Shown here in pieces: positions 42,239 through 54,214 of a stretch of DNA of 64,000 nt (position 1 is its first letter; each line of letters begins with the position of its first letter). Both the position numbers and the translations under genes were made by a program. The notes under the pieces were generated by a model. That model worked only from the letters and a program-made list of their open reading frames with translations, made no database searches and was not told where the DNA came from. Source of the DNA: Actinomycetota bacterium (GTDB lineage: Bacteria > Actinomycetota > Acidimicrobiia > Acidimicrobiales > Poriferisodalaceae); NCBI GenBank assembly GCA_014238065.1, contig JABABU010000003.1, positions 1 through 64,000 on the forward strand. Reading direction: 5' to 3'.

Positions 42239-43658
42239 GAACCTCTCCTCCTTCTGCTTCGAGCACAGCCGCGGCCTGAAACATCGTCGCTTCGCCCATG
42301 GCAGGAGCCAGCAGTTGCACGCCAACCGGCATCCCCGCTTCTCCCGTACCGAACGGAACAGACATCGCAGCGTCACCCGCGAGCGAAGATGGAATGGTGC
42401 AGATGTCGCATCGGTACATTGCCATCGGGTCGGCCTTGGCCCCGAACTCGAACGCAACCGATGGCGCAGTCGCGCTGAGCATCAGGTCGACCGATTCGTA
42501 TGCGGTGTCGAACTCCTGACGCACGAGCGTCCTCAGCTTCTGCGCCTTTCCGTAGAAGGCGTCGTAGTACCCGGCAGACAGCGCGAATGTTCCAAGCATG
42601 ATCCTGGCCTGGACCTCGGCTCCGAAGCCATCCGTTCTGGTATTTCGCATCATCGCCGTCACGTCAGGACCATCGACCCGATTGCCATAACGCACGCCGT
42701 CAAAGCGGGCCAGATTCGACGACGCCTCGGCGGGAGCAACGAGGTAGTAGGCCGTCAACCCGTACAGGGCTGCTGGAACAGACACCTCGACAACTTCCGC
42801 CCCGGCAGCTTCGAGTGCTTCGGCGGATGCGACGACACGGGCGGTGACGTCGGCGTCGGCCACACCATGGAGCTCCTTTATGAGCCCGACGCGCATCCCT
42901 TCGACGCCGCGCCCGAGGCACGAGGAAATGTCGAGACGATCGACGTCGATCGACGTCGAGTCCTTCGGATCGTGGCCGCCGATGACCTCCATGCTCAAGG
43001 CAGCATCAGCGACGTCGTGGGTGAAGGGGCCGATCTGGTCGAGTGAACTCGCGAACGCGATCAAGCCATATCTCGACACGGCACCGTAGGTCGGCTTCAC
43101 CCCGACAAGGCCGCAATACGCGGCTGGTTGCCTGATGGACCCACCGGTGTCGGATCCAAAGCCGACGCTGGCGAACCCAGCTGCCACCGCGGCAGCGCTT
43201 CCTCCACTGGACCCACCTGGCACACGCATGGTGTCCAGTGGGTTTTTGGTAGGACCGAACGCCGAGTTCTCCGTCGACGACCCCATCGCGAACTCATCGA
43301 GGTTCGTCTTGCCGACGAACACGGCTCCTGCATCACGCAATCGCTCAACGACCGTCGCGTCGTAAGGGGGCTTCCAACCTTCGAGGATTCGCGACGAACA
43401 CGTCGTGTCGATGCCCTCGGTGCACAAGTTGTCCTTGAGAGCGACTGGCACTCCCGCCATCGGGCCCGCATCCCCACCGGCCGCAACGGTTGCGTCGACA
43501 GCGGCAGCCATCTCGAAGGCCCGGTCGCGCATCACGAGGTTGAAAGCGTGAATATCGGATTCCCTGGCATCGATCTCGGCGAAGTGTTGCTCGAGAACCG
43601 AGACAGCAGTCGTACTCCCGGACCCCACAGCGGTGGCGATATCGACCGCCGATCTCAT
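42231..43658 (-). CDS. gatA: Aspartyl/glutamyl-tRNA amidotransferase subunit A
   Basis: 475 residues of the amidase signature family. The triad Lys is in VPVALKDNLCTEG, the cis-Ser in GGSSGGSAAAVAAG and the nucleophilic Ser in SDTGGSIRQPAAY. It hydrolyses glutamine and channels ammonia to GatB to turn Glu-tRNA-Gln into Gln-tRNA-Gln (and Asp-tRNA-Asn where used). It overlaps gatC by ATGA upstream and gatB by 8 bases downstream. Confidence 0.95.
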   Translation of the reverse strand: MRSAVDIATAVGSGSTTAVSVLEQHFAEIDARESDIHAFNLVMRDRAFEMAAAVDATVAAGGDAGPMAGVPVALKDNLCTEGIDTTCSSRILEGWKPPYDATVVERLRDAGAVFVGKTNLDEFAMGSSTENSAFGPTKNPLDTMRVPGGSSGGSAAAVAAGFASVGFGSDTGGSIRQPAAYCGLVGVKPTYGAVSRYGLIAFASSLDQIGPFTHDVADAALSMEVIGGHDPKDSTSIDVDRLDISSCLGRGVEGMRVGLIKELHGVADADVTARVVASAEALEAAGAEVVEVSVPAALYGLTAYYLVAPAEASSNLARFDGVRYGNRVDGPDVTAMMRNTRTDGFGAEVQARIMLGTFALSAGYYDAFYGKAQKLRTLVRQEFDTAYESVDLMLSATAPSVAFEFGAKADPMAMYRCDICTIPSSLAGDAAMSVPFGTGEAGMPVGVQLLAPAMGEATMFQAAAVLEAEGGEVRV

Positions 43659-43957
43659 GGTGCCTCTCCCAAGATCGGAGGCACGCGGAAACGGCCTCCC
43701 TCGGCGACGGGCGCCTGAGCGAGCACCGCGTCACGATCGAGCGTGGCACCGACGATGTCCTCCCGCATGACGTTCGTGAGCGACCGCGGATTCGTCATCG
43801 GCTCAACACCGTCGAGATCGAGATTCTCGATCTCAGATGCATGGTCGAGCACGCTGGCGAGGTGCTGGGTGAAGTGATCGATCTGCCCGTCGTCGAGGTC
43901 GAGACGGGCGAGACCGGCTACATGAGCAACGTCGTCGCGGCTGATGCGCTGCGTCAT
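43655..43957 (-). CDS. gatC: Aspartyl/glutamyl-tRNA amidotransferase subunit C
   Basis: 100 residues. ISRDDVAHVAGLARLDLDDGQIDHFTQHLASVLDHASEIENLDLDGVEPM and the C-terminal LAQAPVAEGGRFRVPPIL match the belt-like GatC that wraps GatA and GatB. Its ATG overlaps the stop of the upstream hydrolase gene (ATGA) and its stop overlaps the gatA start, so hydrolase-gatC-gatA-gatB are one coupled operon. Confidence 0.94.
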   Translation of the reverse strand: MTQRISRDDVAHVAGLARLDLDDGQIDHFTQHLASVLDHASEIENLDLDGVEPMTNPRSLTNVMREDIVGATLDRDAVLAQAPVAEGGRFRVPPILGEAP

Positions 43958-44700
43958 GACGTCACCTCCTTGATAAAGCCGAGCATTTCGGAGATCAGGA
44001 ATGCCTGATCGTGGTCTTGTGTGGCCACGTGGTAGCTGTCCTCGAGAGTGATCGTGCGCTGTGGACCGGTCACACGCGCCGCGAGCACCCGGGAGTTGAC
44101 CGGATCGATGACGTGGTCCTGCGGACTGGTCGCGATGAGCACCGGTACGTCAATTTCGCCAAGGCGCGGCGCCAGTTCTTCGAGCGCGGCTTGGATGCTG
44201 AGAAGTGGTCGCAACGGAGTGCCGTCGTACGCGACCTCGGCGACGCCGGGCTTTGCGATGTCTGGACCATCGCCGGGTGCCAACTCGATTCCCGAGTCGA
44301 TTGCGTCAGTGGCCTGGGCGATGAGGTCCTCAGGCAGTGGAAGAACGAAGGGGTTCACGAACATCAGGCCGTTGACCCGCCGTCGCAACGTCAGCCACGA
44401 CGCCCACCCGGCTCCTGCCGACAGGGCCACGATGACGAGGCGTTCGACACGCGATCGCAGATGCTCGTGTGCTTCCTCCAGATCCCCGGTCCAGTCGGCC
44501 CACTCGGTCGCCATCAGATCCTCGACACAGGTTCCATGCCCTGCGAGACGAGGAAGCTCGACGGTGTACCCCTCCGCGGCGGCGGCAAGGGCCATCGCCC
44601 GCATCGACGAAGGACTTCCGGTGTAGCCGTGCACGAAAAGCACGCCGATCCCATTGCCGGACACCGACAACGGCTCTGCGCCGGGGATCACCGCTGTCAT
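43954..44700 (-). CDS. Alpha/beta hydrolase (carboxylesterase-like)
   Basis: 248 residues from ATG 44700 with GAGGAG 6 bases upstream. VLFVHGYTGSPSSMRAMA forms the oxyanion start and LAGHGTCVEDL follows, as in Est30/monoglyceride-lipase-type esterases. The nucleophile elbow reads VALSAGAGWAS, so Ala replaces the first Gly of the usual GxSxG. The acid is in SPQDHVIDP and the His in EDSYHVATQDHD. It is translationally coupled to gatC, a location with no obvious functional reason. Confidence 0.82.
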   Translation of the reverse strand: MTAVIPGAEPLSVSGNGIGVLFVHGYTGSPSSMRAMALAAAAEGYTVELPRLAGHGTCVEDLMATEWADWTGDLEEAHEHLRSRVERLVIVALSAGAGWASWLTLRRRVNGLMFVNPFVLPLPEDLIAQATDAIDSGIELAPGDGPDIAKPGVAEVAYDGTPLRPLLSIQAALEELAPRLGEIDVPVLIATSPQDHVIDPVNSRVLAARVTGPQRTITLEDSYHVATQDHDQAFLISEMLGFIKEVTS

Positions 44701-44751
44701 GTCATGCTCCTCAACTCGATCTCCTGGGCCGATCTTCACGGCGCGGCGGAC

Positions 44752-45090
44752 TCAGTACGGGTCGTTGGTACTCAGTGGCTCTTCCCACCAGTCCTGTGGC
44801 GATGGCGTCCAGTTCTCGGCAGGAAGTTCGTAGATGCAGTCGACCGGACACGGCTCGATGCACTTGTTACAACCCGAGCACAGTTCGGGGAGAATGATGA
44901 CGTCGATGCCGTGATTGAAGATCGCGCCGAACGACGAAGGGCAGTATCGAATGCACGTGTCGCAGTTGATGCACTCGTCCATGTCGATGTACAGCGGGGG
45001 GTTCTTCCACTTGGGATTCCTCTCACGATTCTCGATCCGGCCGAACCGGGCCGCACTCGGGGCTGCCACAGCGGACAGCGTACAAGGCAC
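44752..45090 (-). CDS. 2[4Fe-4S] ferredoxin-type protein
   Basis: 112 residues. Two full cluster motifs are visible: CINCDTCIRYCP (about 40-51) and CSGCNKCIEPCP (about 70-81), each CxxCxxCxxxCP. Flanking segments are short, with an acidic, Trp-rich tail (WTPSPQDWWEEPL). It carries electrons between unidentified partners. The start is unsure: GTG 45090 or a second GTG seven codons later (45069); neither has a clear Shine-Dalgarno. It precedes the hydrolase-gatCAB operon by 51 bases. Confidence 0.82.
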   Translation of the reverse strand: MPCTLSAVAAPSAARFGRIENRERNPKWKNPPLYIDMDECINCDTCIRYCPSSFGAIFNHGIDVIILPELCSGCNKCIEPCPVDCIYELPAENWTPSPQDWWEEPLSTNDPY

Positions 45091-45144
45091 CCCGCCGCGG
45101 CCCGCCTACGATTTCGGTGTACAGCCGGTCCGACGAGGAGTCCC

Positions 45145-45564
45145 ATGGCCCACGCGTTTCTGTCCGACGAATGGCTCGCCGCCGTTCTCGCCCTTCGCGA
45201 TGAGTTTGATCAGGTAGACATGCCCGCCGAAGCGAGAATCGTGATGAACCAGGTCATCAGCGACGTGCCCTTCGGTGACGGCAAGCTCGAGATCTCTGTC
45301 GACACCACGAGTGGAGCCCTCGACATCAAGAAGGGCCATCTCGACAATGCCGACGTCATGGTGAGGACCGACTACGCCACCGCGAAGTCCGTGCTCGTCG
45401 AACAGGACCCGCAGGCCGTGATGCAAGCCTTCATGTCGGGGAAAATCCTCGTCGAGGGCGACATCGCGAAGCTCATGACAATGCACGCTTCAGCGATGTC
45501 GGCCGAGCCGCACCCTCAGCGCGACGAACCGTCCAGGAGGCTCAGGAACCTCACGGAGTTCTGA
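45145..45564 (+). CDS. SCP2 sterol-binding domain protein
   Basis: 139 residues from ATG with GAGGAG 4 bases upstream; a long upstream frame in the same phase is antisense to the ferredoxin and hydrolase genes and is not used. SDEWLAAVLALRDEFDQVD, LEISVDTTSGALDIKKGHLDNADVMVRTDYATAKSVLVEQDPQAVMQAFMSGKILVEGDIAKLM is the SCP2 fold with the hydrophobic lipid tunnel. A cytoplasmic lipid carrier role is inferred from the fold. It converges with the kinase gene. Confidence 0.88.
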   Translation: MAHAFLSDEWLAAVLALRDEFDQVDMPAEARIVMNQVISDVPFGDGKLEISVDTTSGALDIKKGHLDNADVMVRTDYATAKSVLVEQDPQAVMQAFMSGKILVEGDIAKLMTMHASAMSAEPHPQRDEPSRRLRNLTEF

Positions 45565-45573
45565 CACCCGACG

Positions 45574-47472
45574 TCAGCGTGGAGCGAAGAGCAGGACACC
45601 CTCGCCCGGTTTGAGCAGCGTCCCAGGCCGCGGATCGGAGTTCTCGACGATGTCGCCACCGCCACTGACCCCAGATCGAAAGAGACCTACCGACTCGAGT
45701 GCGGCCGTTGCTTCGTCGATGGTGAGTCCCTCGACCTCGGGAACAACGCGTCGATCTTGGCCCTTCGACACCACGACGGTGACGGTCGTCCCCCTGCTGG
45801 TCTGTTGACCACTTGCGATGTCTTGGCTGATGACGAACCCGACCTCGACGTCCTCAGAGAACTCGCGGTCGGTCTCGACGAGCGCTAGTCCCACCGCAGC
45901 CACCCGCGCCTGGGCATCTCCGATGCTGGCTCCGACGAGTTCGGGAACCGTTCGCGGGACAGGGCCTTCGGACACGACGAGGTCGAAACCGGTCCCGGGC
46001 TCCATCAGCACTCCCCCGGCAACCGAGGTTCCGCTCACCAAAGAGTCGATCACGACACCCGCTGGGACGATCTCGTCGAACCGAGGATCACGCGCGCCCA
46101 CAGCGAAACCTCTTGCCTCCAGCCGCAAAACCGCATCGTCGGCATCAAGACCGACGACCCATGGCGCCATCTTCAGCAGTGGACCAACGACCACGTCGAC
46201 CGACACCGAGGCTCCCGCCGAGAGTCGCGACCCGGCACCCGGTGACTGCCTGATGACCGAGCCGACCTCAAGGCTGTCCGATCTGACCTGGTCCTCATCC
46301 AGTGTCCAGCCGTTCGCGAACGCGACGTCCCTCACCTCGTCGATGCTGAGGCCGCGGAGTTCGTTGAGCTCTGTGGTGACGACCTGCACTGGCTCGACCG
46401 ACGACACCATGAACCCAGCGCCAACAGCTCCTGCACCGAGAATGACCAAGGCCGCGAGGATCCACCGAGCGGGGTGACCACTGCGGCGTGGAGGCGTGGC
46501 CTCCGGCGGGCTCGGGGGCTGGTCGGCTGCGTGCTGCGTCGAGGCAAGTTCGGTTGGCATCTCCTCGACCGATGCATCATCGAACACCGGCGTCGGTGTA
46601 CCGGTCTGGATCGCTCCGGCCAGCGGAAGCCGCGCGGGCGCATCGAAGAACTCGGTGCTGTGTACCAGTTCATGCATCAGCTGTTCGGCCGTCGGCCTGG
46701 CCTCGATGTCGACCAAACCAGCCCTGGTCAGGATCTCCCTCGCGGCTCCAAATTGCTCTGGGACCACGATCGGATGCTCGGCGCGGGTTGTCATGATGTC
46801 GGTCGACGAGCCTGCGGCGAGCGGAACGGAGCCCGTAACCGCCTCGACCAGCGTCACCAAGAGGCTGTACACGTCGGTTCGACCATCTGCAGTCCCGGCA
46901 TGGGCGCGCTCAGGAGCCGAGTATTTCACCGTGCCGATCACGACCCCATCTGGTGCGGTCAGCGAAGTCTCACTCAGTGCCTGCACAAGTCCGAAGTCAG
47001 CAACTCGGAGGCGACTGCCGGCGCCAAAGAGCAAATTCGCAGGCTTGACATCACGATGGACCATGCCTCGCCGATGCGCAGCGGCCAACCCGCTCGCAGC
47101 CTCGAGTCCCACCTTGACCGCTTGCGACCCCGACAACAGCGCACCAGTCGCGAGCAGGGCCTGAAGGCTGCCGCCGGCAAGATACTCAGTGACAAGGTAG
47201 GGCCCGACCTCGGTCTCACCCCAGTCGTGTACGGCGACCACATGAGGATGATTGAAAGCGGCTGCGGCTCGTGCCTCTTGTTCGAACCGGCGTAGGAACA
47301 CCTCATCGTGCGCAAGCGTCGGATGCAGGATCTTCACCGCAACCTGTCGCCGCAGCCTGAGATCGTCGGCCAAATACACCCGCGCCGAGGCACCGGCACC
47401 GATGAGCGCGACCAGCCGGTAGCGGGCATCGAGAACCCGCCCGATGCCATCATCGGTCCAGGTGACGGTCAC
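45574..47472 (-). CDS. Serine/threonine protein kinase with four PASTA repeats (PknB-like)
   Basis: 632 residues from GTG 47472. TACTGT lies 7 bases upstream, which supports a leaderless start there over the longer open frame. Kinase domain 1-270: GAGASARVYLA (P-loop), Lys47 in VAVKIL, HRDVKPANLL (139-148), DFG at 159-161 and SAPERA. A Pro-rich linker leads to TM at about 336-356 and then four PASTA repeats (about 360-632) facing outward, where they sense peptidoglycan-type ligands. It would phosphorylate cell-wall and division proteins. The kinase is not next to pbp/rodA genes as in mycobacteria. Confidence 0.93.
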   Translation of the reverse strand: MTVTWTDDGIGRVLDARYRLVALIGAGASARVYLADDLRLRRQVAVKILHPTLAHDEVFLRRFEQEARAAAAFNHPHVVAVHDWGETEVGPYLVTEYLAGGSLQALLATGALLSGSQAVKVGLEAASGLAAAHRRGMVHRDVKPANLLFGAGSRLRVADFGLVQALSETSLTAPDGVVIGTVKYSAPERAHAGTADGRTDVYSLLVTLVEAVTGSVPLAAGSSTDIMTTRAEHPIVVPEQFGAAREILTRAGLVDIEARPTAEQLMHELVHSTEFFDAPARLPLAGAIQTGTPTPVFDDASVEEMPTELASTQHAADQPPSPPEATPPRRSGHPARWILAALVILGAGAVGAGFMVSSVEPVQVVTTELNELRGLSIDEVRDVAFANGWTLDEDQVRSDSLEVGSVIRQSPGAGSRLSAGASVSVDVVVGPLLKMAPWVVGLDADDAVLRLEARGFAVGARDPRFDEIVPAGVVIDSLVSGTSVAGGVLMEPGTGFDLVVSEGPVPRTVPELVGASIGDAQARVAAVGLALVETDREFSEDVEVGFVISQDIASGQQTSRGTTVTVVVSKGQDRRVVPEVEGLTIDEATAALESVGLFRSGVSGGGDIVENSDPRPGTLLKPGEGVLLFAPR

Positions 47473-47555
47473 GCGAAAGACAGTACCGCCCCTTCGAAGC
47501 ATCCAAGCGCCGTTCGGGGGTTGGGGAACTGCCAAGCCCAGGCCATGATGGCCTC

Positions 47556-50054
<2,499 letters not shown>

Positions 50055-50113
50055 CTAGCGAGGGGGTCGGACGGTGACCCGAGTGTCAGCTGGTCCCGGT
50101 AGCTTGATCGCCG

Positions 50114-51013
50114 ATGAAGTCGCCGACGTGGAGTTCCGTGGCCCAGTGGCTCATGGTTGCGTTCTGGGTCGCTGCTCCTTTCACAACCGGGGAGCTGATC
50201 GACAGAACGCTCGTCGACGCTTCCGGACAGTTTCGATCGACAGTCGCCGTCGGCGCCTGGACGCTCTGGACTGCAACGCTCACCGCCGCACTCGTCCGCC
50301 GGCCGGTGACACTCACGTCGATTCGACTCGCGATGTCAGGGGCGACCGTAGCCGCGGTCTGGTCGGCGCTCGTCGCCGACGATGTTGCCACGACTGTGAT
50401 GGTCGCAGGCGTAGTTGTCCCGACATGCGCATCGCTGGTCTCGATGAGTTCCACCATCGGCGCGATGTTCATCGATGGCGCCTCCTATGGCCACGAGCGC
50501 CGGTTTTCCCTTCGTCCGCCAGCGGCGATCCTTTTCGGGCCGGCTCCCCTGGCCTGGGCAGCCACGATTTTCGGCGTCAGTGTTGGGCCACTCCTGCTCG
50601 CGGCCGAGGAGTGGGCCTGGGGAGCAATCGCCACCGTCGTCGGTGTCCCCGTGTCAGCTGCCGCGGCCAGGGCCCTCCACGGTCTCACTCGGCGGTGGCT
50701 CGTGTTCGTTCCTGCCGGAGCTGTCGTGCACGATTTCATGACGACCCGCGAGCCGTTCCTCATGATGCGCAACACGATCGCTTCCTTCGGTCCTGCATCG
50801 AGTGACTCGGAACTGGCCGGCGACGAACTGCTCGATGCGACTCAGCGGGCCGCAGGAATCGTCGTGATGATCGGGCTCGAGAAGGCCGTCGAGACAGTCC
50901 CCCTCCCCGCCAAGGGCGACACAGCACGTCTTCGGTTGGTGAATCGCGTCGCCATCGTGCCGACCCGACCCGGCGCCGCCGTCGCAGAAGCCCGCTCCCG
51001 CAACATCGGCTGA
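50114..51013 (+). CDS. Uncharacterised membrane protein
   Basis: 299 residues with five to six membrane segments in the first 195 residues (for example LMVAFWVAAPF, VATTVMVAGVVVPTCASLVSM, PAAILFGPAPLAWAATIFGV, AIATVVGVPVSAAAARAL) and a soluble C-terminal part of about 90 residues (DFMTTREPFLMMRNTIASFG). It is reminiscent of membrane proteins seen next to ligA and mnmA in other Acidimicrobiia, but I do not recognise a family. It converges with mnmA, 7 bases apart. Confidence 0.6.
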   Translation: MKSPTWSSVAQWLMVAFWVAAPFTTGELIDRTLVDASGQFRSTVAVGAWTLWTATLTAALVRRPVTLTSIRLAMSGATVAAVWSALVADDVATTVMVAGVVVPTCASLVSMSSTIGAMFIDGASYGHERRFSLRPPAAILFGPAPLAWAATIFGVSVGPLLLAAEEWAWGAIATVVGVPVSAAAARALHGLTRRWLVFVPAGAVVHDFMTTREPFLMMRNTIASFGPASSDSELAGDELLDATQRAAGIVVMIGLEKAVETVPLPAKGDTARLRLVNRVAIVPTRPGAAVAEARSRNIG

Positions 51014-51020
51014 CCTCACC

Positions 51021-52046
51021 TCACACCGCGATGGCGCCGCCGAGAACGATGTCGTCTGCGTAGAAAACGACAGATTGACCTGGCGCGACCCGGGGTTGAG
51101 GGGTGCTCCAGATGACATTTCCGGCCCCGTCGATGACGCCAGCAACTGGCTCGCCGTGAGCCGAGACCTGAACGAGCACCGGTCCGAGCACCGGGTCGGC
51201 CGCCCAGACATGGTTTCGCAACTCGACTCCGTGGCGTTCGAGTTCAGCGGCCGTGCCGACAGTGACACGCGCCGCCGGTACATCGACGTCGATCGCGAAC
51301 GTTCTGTCACCGGGCCCACCGAGACCGAGGCCTCTTCGCTGGCCGATGGTCACCAACTCGACCGATGCCACGGTGCTGACCTGCCGACCGGCGGTGTCGA
51401 CCACGACGCCCGGCGTCAGGGATGTACGCGCCGACAAGAAGGCCTCGCGTCCGTCTGATCTCGTGATGAAGCAGACATCCTGGCTTTCGGCTTTGTGTGC
51501 GGTGCGGAGGCCAAGCCGTTCTGCGTGGTCTCTCACCTCGGCCTTCGTCATCGACCCGACAGGAAACACGCACCGGCTGATGACCTTCGTATCGAGCATG
51601 TGCAGTACGTACGACTGGTCTTTTTCGGTGTCGACGGCCCTGGCCAGCCTCGGGCCATCCTGCGTCGAAGCGACCCGAACGTGGTGACCGGTGGCGAGGA
51701 TCTCGTACCCGAGAATGTCGGCACGGTCGAGCAACCGGTCGAACTTGAGGTGACGGTTGCATTCGATGCACGGGTTCGGTGTCCGACCGGCGAGGTGGTC
51801 GTTCACATAGGGGTCGACGACATGTGCGTCGAAGTCGGCTCCGAAGTTGAAGACGAAGTGGTCGATGTCGAGTTGCTGCGCGACGCGACGGGCGTCGTCG
51901 ACATCGCTGACCGAGCAACATCCCGAGTCGCTGTCGCCACCCCACAACTTGAGCGTGACACCGGTGACGTCGTGGCCCTCCTTGACCAGCAGGGCCGCAG
52001 CGACCGACGAGTCGACGCCGCCGCTCATGGCGACCATGACTTTCAT
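51021..52046 (-). CDS. mnmA: tRNA-specific 2-thiouridylase MnmA
   Basis: 341 residues. The PP-loop is VMVAMSGGVDSSVAAALLV; GVTLKLWGG, the Cys in NPCIECNRHLKFDRLL and the second catalytic Cys in ESQDVCFITRSDGREAFL follow, with GQRRGLGLGG in the central domain. It activates U34 of tRNA-Glu, -Gln and -Lys with ATP and transfers sulfur to form 2-thiouridine. Its ATG overlaps the stop of the cysteine desulfurase (ATGA), which supplies the sulfur. Confidence 0.95.
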   Translation of the reverse strand: MKVMVAMSGGVDSSVAAALLVKEGHDVTGVTLKLWGGDSDSGCCSVSDVDDARRVAQQLDIDHFVFNFGADFDAHVVDPYVNDHLAGRTPNPCIECNRHLKFDRLLDRADILGYEILATGHHVRVASTQDGPRLARAVDTEKDQSYVLHMLDTKVISRCVFPVGSMTKAEVRDHAERLGLRTAHKAESQDVCFITRSDGREAFLSARTSLTPGVVVDTAGRQVSTVASVELVTIGQRRGLGLGGPGDRTFAIDVDVPAARVTVGTAAELERHGVELRNHVWAADPVLGPVLVQVSAHGEPVAGVIDGAGNVIWSTPQPRVAPGQSVVFYADDIVLGGAIAV

Positions 52047-53185
52047 GCCAACGCACCTGTGGAGCTCATGGCCAACACAACATCAGGGATGACCTCGAGT
52101 GCGTGTGCGACTTCCTCGGGCGTCGAGGAGAAAGCCAGCGACAGGCGCAGCGCACCCGCGGCTTCTTCATCCGAACGGCCCATGGCACCGAGAACGTGAG
52201 AAGACTGAAGTGCACCGCTGGCGCACGACGAAGCTGCTGCGGCCATGACTCCTCGTTGTTCCAGCGCGACGAGGACGGCCTCGCTCTCGACCCCGAGCAT
52301 CGTGAGATGACAGATACCAGGCACCCCAGTTGTCCCGTCTACTGTGGCCACGACGTTGTCAGCCTCCGTCAACACACTTTCGAGCGTTGCTCGGAACGCG
52401 GCGATACGGGCACCTTCGACGCTCCGTCGCTGGTCCGTCACCTGTAGGGCTGCGGCAAACCCAACAGCGGCAGCGACGTTCTGGGTACCGCTACGGCGCT
52501 CGTGCTCTTGTCCCCCACCGAGAATCTGTGGCGCCAGTTCTGTGCCGTCGCGCACGATGAGCACGCCGCTTCCCTTTGGCCCTCCGAACTTGTGCCCGGC
52601 GAGACTCATGGCGTCGACATGGGCATAGACCTCGCGTAGGTCGAGCCAGTGGGCAGCCTGAACTGCGTCCGTGTGGATCACCACGTCTGGGCGTGCGTCT
52701 CTCACCATCGTCGCGAGTTCGCCGAGGGGCTGGACGACGCCAGTCTCGTTGTTCACGGCCATGATCGAGACGAGGCAGATGTCAGCGTGGGAGCGAACCA
52801 AGTTCCGAAGGTGTTCAAAATCAGCGATTCCGTCGTCGCGAACCCTGACCACGTGGCCTCCGGAGGCAACGACTGGGTCGAGGATCGCGTGATGCTCTGT
52901 GGCGAGACAGATCGGAACACCGCCGCGTGCAGCTGTCACGCCACGGACCGCGAGATTGTCGGCTTCGGTGCCTCCGCTGGTGAAGACCACCCCGTGTGGA
53001 TCGGCTCCGCAGATCTCAGCGACCATGTCACGCGATTCCTCGAGCCCTTGCCGCGCGCGACGAGCAACGGCGTGGGAGCCGCTTGGGTTGCCGTGATGCT
53101 CCGTCAAATACGGAAGCATCGCGGCCAACGCTTCGGCACGCAGTGGTGCCGAAGCGGCGCAGTCGAGATAGGCCTCGTCACTCAT
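52043..53185 (-). CDS. Cysteine desulfurase (IscS/NifS family)
   Basis: 380 residues. YLDCAASAPLRAEALAAMLPYL and GNPSGSHAVARRARQ start the chain; the PLP Lys is in SLAGHKFGGPKGSGVL; the persulfide Cys is in AAASSCASGALQSSHVLGAMG, a long flexible loop as in class I (IscS-type) enzymes. It converts cysteine to alanine and passes sulfur to partners, most directly MnmA given the ATGA overlap. No iscU is adjacent. Confidence 0.93.
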   Translation of the reverse strand: MSDEAYLDCAASAPLRAEALAAMLPYLTEHHGNPSGSHAVARRARQGLEESRDMVAEICGADPHGVVFTSGGTEADNLAVRGVTAARGGVPICLATEHHAILDPVVASGGHVVRVRDDGIADFEHLRNLVRSHADICLVSIMAVNNETGVVQPLGELATMVRDARPDVVIHTDAVQAAHWLDLREVYAHVDAMSLAGHKFGGPKGSGVLIVRDGTELAPQILGGGQEHERRSGTQNVAAAVGFAAALQVTDQRRSVEGARIAAFRATLESVLTEADNVVATVDGTTGVPGICHLTMLGVESEAVLVALEQRGVMAAAASSCASGALQSSHVLGAMGRSDEEAAGALRLSLAFSSTPEEVAHALEVIPDVVLAMSSTGALA

Positions 53186-53226
53186 AGGCCAAGGCTATTG
53201 GACCCGACGGTTGACAGCTCGTGGCG

Positions 53227-54180
53227 TCAAGTCGGTGGCGCGAACCCGAGATCGTCGGCATGTGGCGAGGCGTTCTCATCGGATGCCTGCGCCTCGTCGG
53301 TCTCCGCATGTTCGACATCGAGGGGTACCTCGACTTCGGAGAAAGGCTCTCGGGTCAGATCTGATGCCGTTTGCTCCGGAGCGACAAAGTCCAAGAGGAT
53401 GTCAGGCTTATGGAGCCTCGGGGACGACACCGGCTCTGGGCCTGTTGTTGGCCCCGACTCTTCGCCGTCCAACACCGCGTGGATGAAGTCGATCGCCTCA
53501 TCGCCACCATGTCTGACGTTGCCGAGTTGCGTATCGAGCCGGACCGCAACCCGCTCAGCGAGGTCGACTTGGGCACCTTCACGAAGTTGGGCACCGCGCT
53601 CCACCAGCATGCGCGCGGTTGCGACATCGTCAGCGCGGAGACGTCGCCGATCGAACTCGAGCGCACGAGCTCTCAGATCAGGTGTCAACGTCGGAGGAGG
53701 GCCAGGCTGCATCACAGGTCGGTCGAGCCGGATGACCATCGTTCCTGCTGCGAGATCCCCGAGTCGCTGGCCCCGCCGAGTCACCAACACCGATACCGCT
53801 CCGGCAAACCCGGTGGTGGCGAATCCATCGACGAGAAAGAGCATCGCCCTGATCGACGCGTGCCGAAGACCGATGGGTCCGCCATCGGTTCTGATCACTT
53901 TTGTGCCCGTTGCCCTGTGCCCGGGAGTTCGCCCTCCGCCATACACCTCGAAGCCGACGGGATAGCCGAAGACGACGACGAAGCCGACCAAGATCAAGTA
54001 GATGACGATCGGCGCGGCACTGCCGCTAACCAGCAGGACGAGTCCGACTGTCGCTGCTGCGTAGACAACGATCGCCATGAGGCTGAGATCGATGAGGCGA
54101 CCCATGGTGCGGGTTGCAAGCCCTGCAGGTCGGTAGTCGAGCAACACGCCCTCTGGCGTGACTACCCCAGTCTCATCCAC
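53227..54180 (-). CDS. RDD family membrane protein
   Basis: 317 residues. The RDD domain (about 10-150) starts DYRPAGLATRTMGRLIDLSLMAIVVYAAATVGLVLL and contains GRTPGHRATGTKVIRTDGGP and RRGQRLGDLAAGTMVIR, with three to four membrane helices. A C-terminal cytoplasmic part of about 160 residues is helical then acidic and low-complexity (EPFSEVEVPLDVEHAETDEAQASDEN). RDD proteins may act in ion or osmolyte transport. It closes the seven-gene MoxR/DUF58 run. Confidence 0.85.
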   Translation of the reverse strand: MDETGVVTPEGVLLDYRPAGLATRTMGRLIDLSLMAIVVYAAATVGLVLLVSGSAAPIVIYLILVGFVVVFGYPVGFEVYGGGRTPGHRATGTKVIRTDGGPIGLRHASIRAMLFLVDGFATTGFAGAVSVLVTRRGQRLGDLAAGTMVIRLDRPVMQPGPPPTLTPDLRARALEFDRRRLRADDVATARMLVERGAQLREGAQVDLAERVAVRLDTQLGNVRHGGDEAIDFIHAVLDGEESGPTTGPEPVSSPRLHKPDILLDFVAPEQTASDLTREPFSEVEVPLDVEHAETDEAQASDENASPHADDLGFAPPT

Positions 54181-54214
54181 GAACGGAACCTAATCGCTCA
54201 ACCCGCGGGTGAAC

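Noticed and set aside
41237-42478. 413-codon open frame on the plus strand
   Set aside because: Antisense to gatB, with no protein-like composition.
44011-45144. Upstream extension of the SCP2 frame to 517 codons
   Set aside because: The extension is antisense to the hydrolase and ferredoxin genes; the ATG at 45145 has GAGGAG and begins the SCP2 domain.
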